A DNA stretch of 37,542 bases, taken from positions 1-37,542 of the forward strand of contig JBBROS010000042.1 of assembly GCA_038229135.1 (NCBI GenBank), written 5' to 3'. A model generated the notes under the pieces. It worked only from the letters and a program-made list of their open reading frames with translations. It ran no database searches and was not told the origin of the DNA. Positions 25,283 to 31,810 of the stretch are shown here, one piece after another. The stretch is from JBBROS01 sp038229135. GTDB lineage: Bacteria; Pseudomonadota; Alphaproteobacteria; Acetobacterales; Acetobacteraceae. The position numbers and the translations under genes are program-made. How positions within the stretch are numbered: the stretch's first letter is position 1; the number at the start of each line of letters is the position of its first letter.

Positions 25283-27810
25283 GAACTTGCCCGGGCCGGG
25301 GCGCGGTTGCGTGGCTTGCGCTGCAGGATGGCGAGGTTGGAGCGGTGCACCGGGTGTACTCGCATGGGCGCCTCGGAGGTGGGCAGCGTGCCCGCGGCCT
25401 CCGCCACCAGCGCCTCGGTCTCGGCCAGCATCGCGTCCATCCCCTCCTCCGTCCGCACCGATTCCTTGCCGATGTCCAGCAGCACCGGGACTGCCAGCGG
25501 CGACACCCGGTCCAGCCGCACCGCCCGCACGCGGCCCGCCACGCGCCCCAGCAGGCCGCCCACGCGGCCGAGGTCGGTCAGGCCGCCCGATGCGTCCGCC
25601 CGGGTCGCGCGGAGCAGCACGTGGTCCGGCTGATGGCGGCGCAGCACGTCGTAGATCAGGTCCGTGTTCACCGTGACCTGGCGGCGGCTGCGCTCCTGGC
25701 CGGGCTGGTTGCGATCCACGAGGCCACTGATGACGGCGACGTTGCGGAAGGTGCGGCGAAGCATGGAGCTCTCGGCCATCCAGGCCTCGAGGTCGTCGCC
25801 CAGCATGTCCTCCTCGAACAGCCCGGCGACGTCGGTCGGCTCGCTCGCGGACCAGACGGCGATGACGTAGTCGGTGGCGACGAAACCCAGCGGGCCGTAG
25901 CCGAAGCGCTCCATGCGGCGTGTCAGCAGCATGCCGAGCGTCTGGTGCGCGTTGCGGCCCTCGAAGCAGTAGGCGACGAGGAACCAGCGGCCGTTGCGCG
26001 GGAACACCTCCACCAGCAGGTCGTCTTCGCCCGGCAGCTCGCTGCGGTCCCGCTGCATCTCGAGCCACTCGCGCACTGGCTCGGGGTAGTGGGTCCAGGT
26101 GGTCGGGTCGTGCAGCATCGCGCGGACGCGGGCGGCGAGGTTCGTGGTGAGCGGCTGGCGGGAGCCGGCATAAGCCGGGACCATGGGTTCGCCGGTGCCG
26201 CCGTCCGTCACCTCGAGCGTGGTTTCACGGATGCGCTGGTAGCTGAGCAGGCGGCCGGCGAACATGAAGGTGTCGCCGGGCGACATCATGGTGACGAAGC
26301 TCTCCTCGATCTCGCCCAGGGAGCCGCCGCGGCCGCCATAGCGCACCTTGAGCAGCGGCGCCTCCACGATGGTGCCGATGTTCATGCGCGCCTGCCGAGC
26401 GGTGCGGGCGCCGCGGATCTGCACCTGGCCCTCGGCATCGCGGAAGAGCTTGCTGTAGCGGTCGTAGGCGGCCAGCGCGTAGCCGCCGTCCTCCACGAAG
26501 CGGAGCACGTCGTCGAAGTCTGGCCGGGTCAGCCCGGCGTAGGGTGCGGCCCGCACGACCTCCGCGAACATGGCGTCAGGGTGGAACGGCGCGGCGGCGG
26601 CCGTCAGCAGGAGGTGCTGTGCGAGCACGTCCAGCCCGCCGGGAGGGGGAGGTGCCCCATCCTGCTCGCCGGCGGCCACGCCCTCGATGGCGGCCTCGCA
26701 CTCCAGCAGCTCGAAGCGGTTCGCCGGCACCAGCAGCGCGGTGCTCGCCTCGTCCATGCGGTGGTTCGCCCGGCCCACGCGTTGCACCAGGCGGCTCACG
26801 CCCTTGGGCGCGCCCACCTGGATCACCTGGTCCACGCCGCCCCAGTCGATCCCGAGGTCGAGGCTGCTGGTGGCCACCACCGCCCGCAGCTTGCCCGCCG
26901 CCATCGCTGCCTCCACCCGGCGGCGCTGGGCTATGTCGAGGCTGCCGTGGTGGATGGCGATGGGGAGCGTGTCGGCGTTGATCTTCCACAACGCCTGGAA
27001 CATCAGCTCGCCTTGCGCGCGAGTGTTGACGAACACGATCGTCATCTGGTGCGCCGCAATCCGCTCGAGGATGCGGGAGGCCGCGGTAAGGCCCATGTGG
27101 CCGGACCAGGGCAACCGCTCGGCGGGGAGCAGGATGGAGAGGACAGGCGGTGCGCCCTCGGCCTGCTCGATGAGCCGCGGGGGAGTGCCGGCGCCGACGT
27201 AGTCGAGCAGCGCCTGCGTGTGCGCCACCGTGGCCGACAGCCCGGCCCGGCGGGCGCGCGGTGCGATGGTGCCAAGGCGCGCGAGGCAGAGGGCGAGCTG
27301 GTCCCCGCGCTTGGTGCCGGCCAGCGCGTGCACCTCGTCGACGACCACGGCGCGCAGGCTCGCGAACAGGGTGGGCGCATCCTCCTGGCTCAGCAGCAGC
27401 GCGAGGCTCTCGGGAGTGGTCAGCAATATGTGTGGCGGCGCCTCCTTCAGGCGCTTGCGGCGGTTCACGGGCGTGTCGCCGCTCCGCGTCTCGATGGTGA
27501 CGGGGAGCGCCATTTCCTCGACCGGGGTGGAGAGGTTGCGCGCGACGTCCGTCCCGAGGGCCTTGAGCGGACTGACATAGAGCGTGTGGAGGCCGGGCGC
27601 CGGGTTGGCGGCGAGGTCGATCAGGCTCGCGAGGAAGCCGGCGAGCGTCTTGCCGCCGCCCGTGGGCGCGACCAGGAGCGCGCTCTCCCCGGCGGCCGCA
27701 GCGTCGACCATGGCCAGCTGGAACGGCCGTGGGGCCCAGCCCCGGCGTTCGAACCACCCTGCAAACGGTTCTGGTAATGTTCCCACGGATGAGAGATAAC
27801 GCACTCGCAT
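25279..27810 (-). CDS. Ligase-associated DNA-damage-response DEXH-box helicase (Lhr-like)
   Basis: An 843-aa superfamily-2 helicase. Motifs: Q-like RPFQLAMVDAA, Walker A APTGGGKTLAGF, Ia YVSPLKALGTD, Ib TTPESLALLLS, II VVVDEVHAL, III LSATVAH, IV TIVFVNTRAQGELMFQAL, V VVATSSLDLGIDWGGVDQVIQVGAPKGVSR, VI QRVGRANHR. The long C-terminal half is the Lhr-associated region typical of the helicase that accompanies PdeM. The ATG at 27810 lacks a ribosome site. A GTG at 27786, just before the conserved LPEPFAGWFERRGW, is a credible alternative start. The usual partner genes for ATP-dependent ligase and exonuclease are absent; upstream lies a divergent VOC gene only 24 bases away. Confidence 0.93.
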   Translation of the reverse strand: MRVRYLSSVGTLPEPFAGWFERRGWAPRPFQLAMVDAAAAGESALLVAPTGGGKTLAGFLASLIDLAANPAPGLHTLYVSPLKALGTDVARNLSTPVEEMALPVTIETRSGDTPVNRRKRLKEAPPHILLTTPESLALLLSQEDAPTLFASLRAVVVDEVHALAGTKRGDQLALCLARLGTIAPRARRAGLSATVAHTQALLDYVGAGTPPRLIEQAEGAPPVLSILLPAERLPWSGHMGLTAASRILERIAAHQMTIVFVNTRAQGELMFQALWKINADTLPIAIHHGSLDIAQRRRVEAAMAAGKLRAVVATSSLDLGIDWGGVDQVIQVGAPKGVSRLVQRVGRANHRMDEASTALLVPANRFELLECEAAIEGVAAGEQDGAPPPPGGLDVLAQHLLLTAAAAPFHPDAMFAEVVRAAPYAGLTRPDFDDVLRFVEDGGYALAAYDRYSKLFRDAEGQVQIRGARTARQARMNIGTIVEAPLLKVRYGGRGGSLGEIEESFVTMMSPGDTFMFAGRLLSYQRIRETTLEVTDGGTGEPMVPAYAGSRQPLTTNLAARVRAMLHDPTTWTHYPEPVREWLEMQRDRSELPGEDDLLVEVFPRNGRWFLVAYCFEGRNAHQTLGMLLTRRMERFGYGPLGFVATDYVIAVWSASEPTDVAGLFEEDMLGDDLEAWMAESSMLRRTFRNVAVISGLVDRNQPGQERSRRQVTVNTDLIYDVLRRHQPDHVLLRATRADASGGLTDLGRVGGLLGRVAGRVRAVRLDRVSPLAVPVLLDIGKESVRTEEGMDAMLAETEALVAEAAGTLPTSEAPMRVHPVHRSNLAILQRKPRNRAPARASS

Positions 27811-27820
27811 CCCGTGTCAA
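27793..27820 (-). promoter_or_regulatory. Candidate promoter of the helicase-pdeM pair
   Basis: On the minus strand, TTGACA (27820-27815) is followed after 16 bases by TATCTC (27798-27793). Transcription would begin near 27786, at the alternative GTG start of the helicase, implying a leaderless message. The -35 hexamer is a perfect consensus match; the -10 is weak. Confidence 0.35.
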
Positions 27821-27834
27821 ACGGAGGGGTTTGC

Positions 27835-28200
27835 ATGATCGCCTACGTGACCATCGGCACGAACGACCTGAAGCGGGCCGTGGCGTTCTACGACGCGATC
27901 TGCGCCGAACTGCAGACGCCGCGGATGATGGAAATGGAGCGCGCGGTGGCCTGGGCCATCCCGGGCGGACCGCCGGGGATCGGCGTGACGCTGCCGTTCG
28001 ACGGAAAGCCGGCCACGGTGGGCAACGGTATGATGGTGGCGCTGGCGGCCAAGGACAGGGCGCAGGTGGACCGCCTGCACGCGCTGGCGCTGACCCTGGG
28101 CGGCACGGACGAGGGCGCACCGGGGGAGCGCGGCATGTTCTACGGCGCTTACTTCCGCGACCTGGACGGCAACAAGCTGAGCGCGTTCGTGATAGGGTGA
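27835..28200 (+). CDS. VOC-family protein (glyoxalase/bleomycin-resistance fold)
   Basis: A 121-aa single VOC domain. It has paired beta-alpha-beta modules: MIAYVTIGTNDLKRAVAFYDAICAELQ and GNGMMVALAAKDRAQVDRLHALALTLGGTDEGAPGERG, ending FYGAYFRDLDGNKLSAFVIG, the usual last strand of the family. The ATG has GGAGG (27823-27827) 7 bases upstream, excluding a TTG 21 bases earlier. Its metal ligands and substrate are not clear. The stop overlaps the GTG of epmA (GTGA), so the two are translated together. Confidence 0.88.
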   Translation: MIAYVTIGTNDLKRAVAFYDAICAELQTPRMMEMERAVAWAIPGGPPGIGVTLPFDGKPATVGNGMMVALAAKDRAQVDRLHALALTLGGTDEGAPGERGMFYGAYFRDLDGNKLSAFVIG

Positions 28201-29180
28201 CGCCCGCCTGGCGACCCGATCGGCTGGCGGACCGGATGCCGTTCCTGCGGCGCCGAGCTCTGGTGCAGCAGGCCACGCGGGCCTTCTTCGCGGCGCGGGG
28301 CTATACGGAGGTGGAGACGCCTTACGCCGTGCGCACGCCTGGCGAGGAGGTGCACCTGGCCGCTCTGCGGACGGAGGCGGGAGATGCCGAGGGTAACCGG
28401 CAGGCGCTGTGGCTGCACACGAGCCCGGAGTTCGCGATGAAGAAGCTGCTCGCGGGCGGTGCCGGGCCGATCGTGCAATGGGCGCGGGTGTGGCGCGACA
28501 ACGAGGGCAGCACCCGCCACCGCGTCGAGTTCACGATGCTCGAGTGGTATCGCCCGGAGCTGTCGATGGCTGGCTTGATGGACGAGACGGAGGCGTTGCT
28601 GCGGGCCGTGCTGCCGCCCGTGTTGCGGAGCGGGGGGGTGGAAACCTCGCTCGGGCGGTTCGAGCGGATCACGGTTGCCGAGGCCTTTGCCAAGTGGGCT
28701 GGGGCGGATGTGCTCGGCACGGCAGGCGACGCGGCGGCTCTGGCGGGCTCGGCCGGCACCAGGTCGCGTCCGGGGGAGACGTGGGAGGACCTGTTCTTCC
28801 GCCTGCTGCTGGAGCGGGTCGAGCCGCACCTCGGCCAGGCGCACCCCACGTTCCTCACGCACTGGCCTGCGGCCCAGGCCGCCCTCGCCCGGCGAGACCC
28901 GGCGGACCCGCGGGTGGCGCTGCGGTTCGAGCTGTTCGTGTGCGGCATGGAACTGGCCAACGCCTTCGAGGAGCTGACGGACGCCGACGAGCAGGCGGCG
29001 CGCTTCACGCAGGACCGCGCCCGCCGCCACGCCTTTGGAGGAGGCAACTGGCCGCTCGACACGGAGCTGCTGCAGGCGCTGCGCCTCATGCCGCCCAGCT
29101 CCGGCATCGCGATGGGCTTCGACCGGCTCGCGATGCTGGCGAGCGGAGCGGACCGTATCGACCAGGTGATGTGGTTGTGA
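28197..29180 (+). CDS. epmA: Elongation factor P lysine ligase EpmA (PoxA/GenX)
   Basis: A 327-aa paralogue of the class-II lysyl-tRNA synthetase catalytic core, without an anticodon-binding domain. It attaches (beta-)lysine to a conserved Lys of EF-P. Class-II motifs: ARGYTEVETP, LHTSPEFAMKKLL, motif 2 VWRDNEGSTRHRVEFTMLEWYRP, ELANAFEELTDADEQAARF, and motif 3 GIAMGFDRLAML. The start is the GTG in a GTGA overlap with the VOC gene, giving the normal N terminus. Neither epmB nor efp is in the window. Confidence 0.93.
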   Translation: MTPAWRPDRLADRMPFLRRRALVQQATRAFFAARGYTEVETPYAVRTPGEEVHLAALRTEAGDAEGNRQALWLHTSPEFAMKKLLAGGAGPIVQWARVWRDNEGSTRHRVEFTMLEWYRPELSMAGLMDETEALLRAVLPPVLRSGGVETSLGRFERITVAEAFAKWAGADVLGTAGDAAALAGSAGTRSRPGETWEDLFFRLLLERVEPHLGQAHPTFLTHWPAAQAALARRDPADPRVALRFELFVCGMELANAFEELTDADEQAARFTQDRARRHAFGGGNWPLDTELLQALRLMPPSSGIAMGFDRLAMLASGADRIDQVMWL

Positions 29181-29221
29181 AGCCGCTTGCACCGCTCCCG
29201 TGCTGCACCAACATCGGAGCC

Positions 29222-29629
29222 ATGATGCGTAAGCTGTTGCTTGTCCTACCCGCCCTGTTCCTCGTGTCCTGTGCTCCGGGCGTCGACCGTCGGGCCTACC
29301 TCGCAACGCTCGTAGGCCAGCCCGAGGCGGAGATCGTTCGCCAGTTGGGCGTGCCGACGCGGACGTTCGAGAGCGGCGGGCGGCGCTTCCTGGCCTACGT
29401 GGAGCAGCGCGGGGCCACGGCGATTTCGGGCGGCCCGTTCCTGTTCGGCGGCTACGGCTACGGCTCCGGCTACGGCTCCGGGTTTGGCCCTGGGTTTGGC
29501 CCGCGCTTCGGCTACGGGTATGGTGGGGCCTTCCCGACCTACGTGACGGAGCGCACATGCGAGACGACCTTCGAGGTGGCGGGAGACCGCGTGGTGAGCT
29601 GGGCGTTGCGCGGCAATTCCTGCGGCTAG
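29222..29629 (+). CDS. Glycine/tyrosine-rich lipoprotein
   Basis: A 135-aa protein with lipoprotein signal peptide MMRKLLLVLPALFLVSC (lipobox LVSC). A second ATG three bases later is better spaced from GGAG and may be the true start. After the anchor, a short segment resembles SmpA/OmlA-like envelope lipoproteins (YLATLVGQPEAEIVRQLGVPTRTFESGGRRFLAYV). A low-complexity stretch of alternating Gly and Tyr/Phe/Ser follows (about residues 77-101), then a C-terminal part with two cysteines (TERTCETTFEV, GNSCG). An outer-membrane-associated role is inferred. It lies 41 bases after epmA on the same strand. Confidence 0.78.
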   Translation: MMRKLLLVLPALFLVSCAPGVDRRAYLATLVGQPEAEIVRQLGVPTRTFESGGRRFLAYVEQRGATAISGGPFLFGGYGYGSGYGSGFGPGFGPRFGYGYGGAFPTYVTERTCETTFEVAGDRVVSWALRGNSCG

Positions 29630-29634
29630 GGCGC

Positions 29635-29787
29635 GTGGCGCTGGCAGGGCTCGTGCTGGCCCTGCCGCTCACCTGCTCCCGGCGCGTCCCGACGGATGGC
29701 ACTTATAGCGGCGGCGTGGAACCGAGCCCGGCCGGGCGCGTCAACCCTTTCGAGGGTCGGATCCCGAATTCCGGCACCGATCGATAG
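29635..29787 (+). CDS. Small putative lipoprotein
   Basis: About 50 aa from a GTG start: VALAGLVLALPLTC, a hydrophobic stretch ending in a Cys that could serve as a lipobox (LPLTC is atypical, with Thr before the Cys), then SRRVPTDGTYSGGVEPSPAGRVNPFEGRIPNSGTDR. The frame is open upstream to an ATG at 29557 inside the previous gene, but that part has no signal-like sequence. The start is uncertain and the ribosome site weak. It lies between two other lipoprotein genes on the same strand. Confidence 0.5.
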   Translation: MALAGLVLALPLTCSRRVPTDGTYSGGVEPSPAGRVNPFEGRIPNSGTDR

Positions 29788-29795
29788 GAGAAACC

Positions 29796-29945
29796 ATGCC
29801 TAGCGCTATCCTACTCACGCTTCTCGCCCTGGCGGCCTGTGGCGGACCCACCAACATCGCGCCCTCCGGTCCTCCGGGGCAGGCCAGCCAGGTCAATCCG
29901 GAGACGGGTCAGCGGCCGGGTGGCGGCGCCGGCTCCTCGAGGTAG
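29796..29945 (+). CDS. Very small lipoprotein overlapping thiE antisense
   Basis: A 49-aa protein with strong AGGAG 5 bases before its ATG. MPSAILLTLLALAAC is a classical short lipoprotein signal with lipobox LAAC; the mature part is only about 35 residues, Gly/Pro-rich and uncharged (CGGPTNIAPSGPPGQASQ, then VNPETGQRPGGGAG). Its last 37 bases overlap the 3' end of thiE on the opposite strand. It looks like the small entericidin- or LptM-like lipoproteins in size and style, but no family is assigned. Confidence 0.65.
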   Translation: MPSAILLTLLALAACGGPTNIAPSGPPGQASQVNPETGQRPGGGAGSSR

Positions 29946-30586
29946 GGCAGGCGGGGCGGGGCGGCGGCGATTGCGGCGTTCATCGCCCGCACGCCCGCCG
30001 CCGCCCCCTCCGGGTGCGCCCACACCGCGCCGACCACGGCCAGGAAGTCCGCGCCGGCAGTGACCAGCGGCGCACAATTTGCTGGCGTGATGCCGCCAAT
30101 CGCCACGCAAGGCAGCTCCATGAGGGTGGCCCACCACTCGACCAGTTCCGGCTCGGCCCGGGTTGGTGCCTCCTTGGTCGTGGTTGGAAAGAAGGCGCCA
30201 AACGCAACGTAGTCCGCGCCGTCCTCACCGGCCTGCATGGCAAGGTCGCGGCTGTCGTGACATGTCACCCCCAGCGTGAGCCCGGGCCCGATCAGGCGGC
30301 GAACATCCGACGCCGGGGTGTCCGTCTGGCCCAGATGGGCGCCGTCGGCGCCATGGGCCGCCACCAGGTCTGCACGGTCGTTCAGCAGGAATGCCACGCC
30401 GCGGGACTGCACCACGGGGCCGAACGCCTCGATGCAGCGGCGCCAATGCTCGTCGCTCGCGTCCTTCAGCCGCAACTGCACCGCCGCCACGTCGCCCGCG
30501 TCCAGCGCGCGTGCGAGCGTGTCGGCGAACTCGGGCCCGGCGGTGCTCGGGGTTACGAGGTAGAGCCGGCAGTCCGCCCCTGCCAT
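29909..30586 (-). CDS. thiE: Thiamine phosphate synthase ThiE
   Basis: A 225-aa TIM-barrel enzyme that joins the pyrimidine and thiazole phosphates to give thiamine monophosphate. Motifs: CRLYLVTP at the N terminus, AAVQLRLKDASD, FLLNDRADLVAAHGADGAHLGQTD, LTLGVTCHDSRDLAMQAGEDGADYVAFGAFFPTTTK, and PCVAIGGITPANCAPLVTAGADFLAVVGAVW. Catalytic and diphosphate-binding positions look intact. The C-terminal Pro-rich tail is overlapped by the antisense lipoprotein gene. Other thi genes are absent and no TPP riboswitch is visible in the 68 bases upstream. Confidence 0.93.
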   Translation of the reverse strand: MAGADCRLYLVTPSTAGPEFADTLARALDAGDVAAVQLRLKDASDEHWRRCIEAFGPVVQSRGVAFLLNDRADLVAAHGADGAHLGQTDTPASDVRRLIGPGLTLGVTCHDSRDLAMQAGEDGADYVAFGAFFPTTTKEAPTRAEPELVEWWATLMELPCVAIGGITPANCAPLVTAGADFLAVVGAVWAHPEGAAAGVRAMNAAIAAAPPRLPYLEEPAPPPGR

Positions 30587-30654
30587 CAGGCCTCGTTCGC
30601 GTGGGTGGACGTGAGCGACATACGGCGGCCTCGGACGGGTTTGTCGCCGGTGAG

Positions 30655-31041
30655 TTAGCTGATGCGGGTCGCGCTGTCACCTCTGAGCCAGGCACCGAGC
30701 AGGCGTGCGGCGCCGGGCTCGGCGAGGTCGAGGGCGGGGGGCCGCGCCTCGAGCACCAGCGCGGCGCCGGCGCGGGCCTGCACCTCCGCGCTGGCGGGGC
30801 AGGGGGGAAGCACGATGATGCGGCATCCGTTGGCCAGAGCCTCGAGGGCGCGACCGGGCTGGCCTTCGCAATCGAGGGCGTCGTATGGCGCACCCTGGCC
30901 GTCGATCAAGCAACGCCACCACAGCACGCCGGCATAGCCTGCAGCGCCCGGTGCGCTGATCAGCAGCGCCGGCTGGCCGGCCGCAAGGGCGAGCCGGACA
31001 TGCGCCGCGCCATGCACGACTACGGCAGGCGGCAGCTTCAT
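30655..31041 (-). CDS. Protein of unknown function upstream of thiE
   Basis: A 128-aa protein starting at an ATG with AGGTC upstream. It begins MKLPPAVVVHGAAHVRLALA, then LLISAPGAAGYAGVLWWRCLIDG, LDCEGQPGRALEALANGCRIIVLPP, and PPALDLAEPGAARLLGAWLRG. The alternation of short hydrophobic strands and Ala-rich helices suggests a soluble alpha/beta protein; there is no signal peptide or membrane segment. The frame stays open upstream through zapA, but that part is antisense noise. It is divergent from the zapA genes (54-base gap) and precedes thiE by 68 bases on the same strand, so the two are probably co-transcribed. I do not recognise the family. Confidence 0.75.
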   Translation of the reverse strand: MKLPPAVVVHGAAHVRLALAAGQPALLISAPGAAGYAGVLWWRCLIDGQGAPYDALDCEGQPGRALEALANGCRIIVLPPCPASAEVQARAGAALVLEARPPALDLAEPGAARLLGAWLRGDSATRIS

Positions 31042-31095
31042 GCTTGACCTTGCGGGGCCTGCGCGCTTTCTGGCGGCACAGGCGTGGAGGGCGCA

Positions 31096-31260
31096 ATGGC
31101 GCAGGAAGACGAGTCGCTCGATCGGCTGGAGGCGGCGCTGGAGCGCATCGCCGCCCGCGTGGAGCAGGCGGACCCGGTGGCCATCGAGGTGGCGGGCCGG
31201 CTGGACGATGTGATCGCACGGCTGCGGGCCGGGCTTGCACATACCAGGACAGGAGGCTGA
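31096..31260 (+). CDS. Small coiled-coil protein upstream of zapA
   Basis: A 54-aa protein. The ATG has a perfect GGAGG (31086-31090) 5 bases upstream, and the next gene's AGGAGG lies in its last codons. The sequence MAQEDESLDRLEAALERIA, then ARVEQADPVAIEVAGRLDDVIARLRAG is highly charged with heptad-like spacing of Leu, Ile and Val, so a helical coiled coil is predicted. Alphaproteobacteria often carry a short coiled-coil protein directly before zapA (DUF4164-like in some lineages); a cell-division role alongside ZapA is inferred from position alone. It superficially resembles XseB but lacks its motif. Confidence 0.7.
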   Translation: MAQEDESLDRLEAALERIAARVEQADPVAIEVAGRLDDVIARLRAGLAHTRTGG

Positions 31261-31263
31261 GGC

Positions 31264-31584
31264 ATGGCGCAGGTCACGATCAAGATCAACGGCTACGCCT
31301 ACAACGTCGGCTGCCAGGATGGCGAGGAGGCGCATCTGTTCGCGATGGCCGAGCAGATCGAGGAGCGGGTGACGCGGGCCAAGGCGCTCGGCAGCCAGTC
31401 GGGCGAGGCGAAGCTGCTGGTGATGGCCGCGCTGTTCATGGCCGACGAGCTGCACGATCTGCGGCTCGAGGCGAAGGGGGCGGCGCGCGGCAAGACCCCG
31501 GCTGCGGTCAAGACCGCCGAGGAGCGCACGAAGAAGCTCGCCGCACGGGCCGAGGCGATTGCAGGGACCCTCGAGCAGCACTAG
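31264..31584 (+). CDS. zapA: Cell division protein ZapA
   Basis: A 106-aa protein. ZapA bundles FtsZ filaments at the division ring. The N-terminal domain MAQVTIKINGYAYNVGCQDGEEAHLFAMAEQIEERV is typical; a long C-terminal coiled coil follows (AEERTKKLAARAEAIAGTLEQH). AGGAGG (31251-31256) stands 7 bases before the ATG. The location directly before 6S RNA and the 5-formyl-THF cyclo-ligase gene is the classical zapA-ssrS-fau order. Confidence 0.93.
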   Translation: MAQVTIKINGYAYNVGCQDGEEAHLFAMAEQIEERVTRAKALGSQSGEAKLLVMAALFMADELHDLRLEAKGAARGKTPAAVKTAEERTKKLAARAEAIAGTLEQH

Positions 31585-31589
31585 GTAGA

Positions 31590-31755
31590 GGGGGCGGTGC
31601 TGCCCGGTGCGTCAGGCAATTCATGCCCGAGGCCGATAAGCACTCCCTCGGGGACTGGCGCTGTCACGGCCGTGGTCGTGGTATCTGGTTCCCACCTGTC
31701 GCAAGCAGGCTTCGGGAGGCATGAGACGCCAACGGCCATGGCGGCACCGCACTTC
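31590..31755 (+). ncRNA. ssrS: 6S RNA
   Basis: The 226-base gap between zapA and the 5-formyl-THF cyclo-ligase gene contains a long rod-like fold. The terminal stem pairs GCGGTGCTGCC (31594-31604) with GGCGGCACCGC (31740-31750), allowing one G-U pair. The body between them offers further pairing (for example CCCGAGG near 31626 with CTTCGGG near 31710), leaving a central unpaired zone as in promoter-mimicking 6S RNA. The size of about 160 nt and the zapA-fau position match the family. It should bind the housekeeping RNA polymerase in stationary phase. Ends are approximate. Confidence 0.8.
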
Positions 31756-31810
31756 AGCTTCGTCTTGCCCCGCACGGCGGTAAGCGGCTGCCGCCTCGAG
31801 ACGGCATAGG

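Noticed and set aside
25345..27777. An 810-codon open frame on the plus strand opposite the helicase
   Set aside because: His/Val/Gly/Ala-rich antisense shadow; the minus strand encodes every helicase motif in order.
29437..29540. Gly-Tyr repeat stretch considered as a DNA tandem repeat or CRISPR-like array
   Set aside because: It is a short degenerate GGCTACGGCTCC-type codon repeat inside a lipoprotein reading frame, without spacers or constant unit length.
30587..30654. Possible TPP riboswitch before thiE
   Set aside because: The gap is too short and lacks the conserved CTGAGA and ACC-TGAT elements; none is visible before the upstream gene either.
31096..31260. XseB (exonuclease VII small subunit) identity for the small coiled-coil gene
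   Set aside because: Similar length and coiled coil, but the XseB motif (F-E-x-x-L-x-x-L-E-x-I-V) and an xseA neighbour are lacking.
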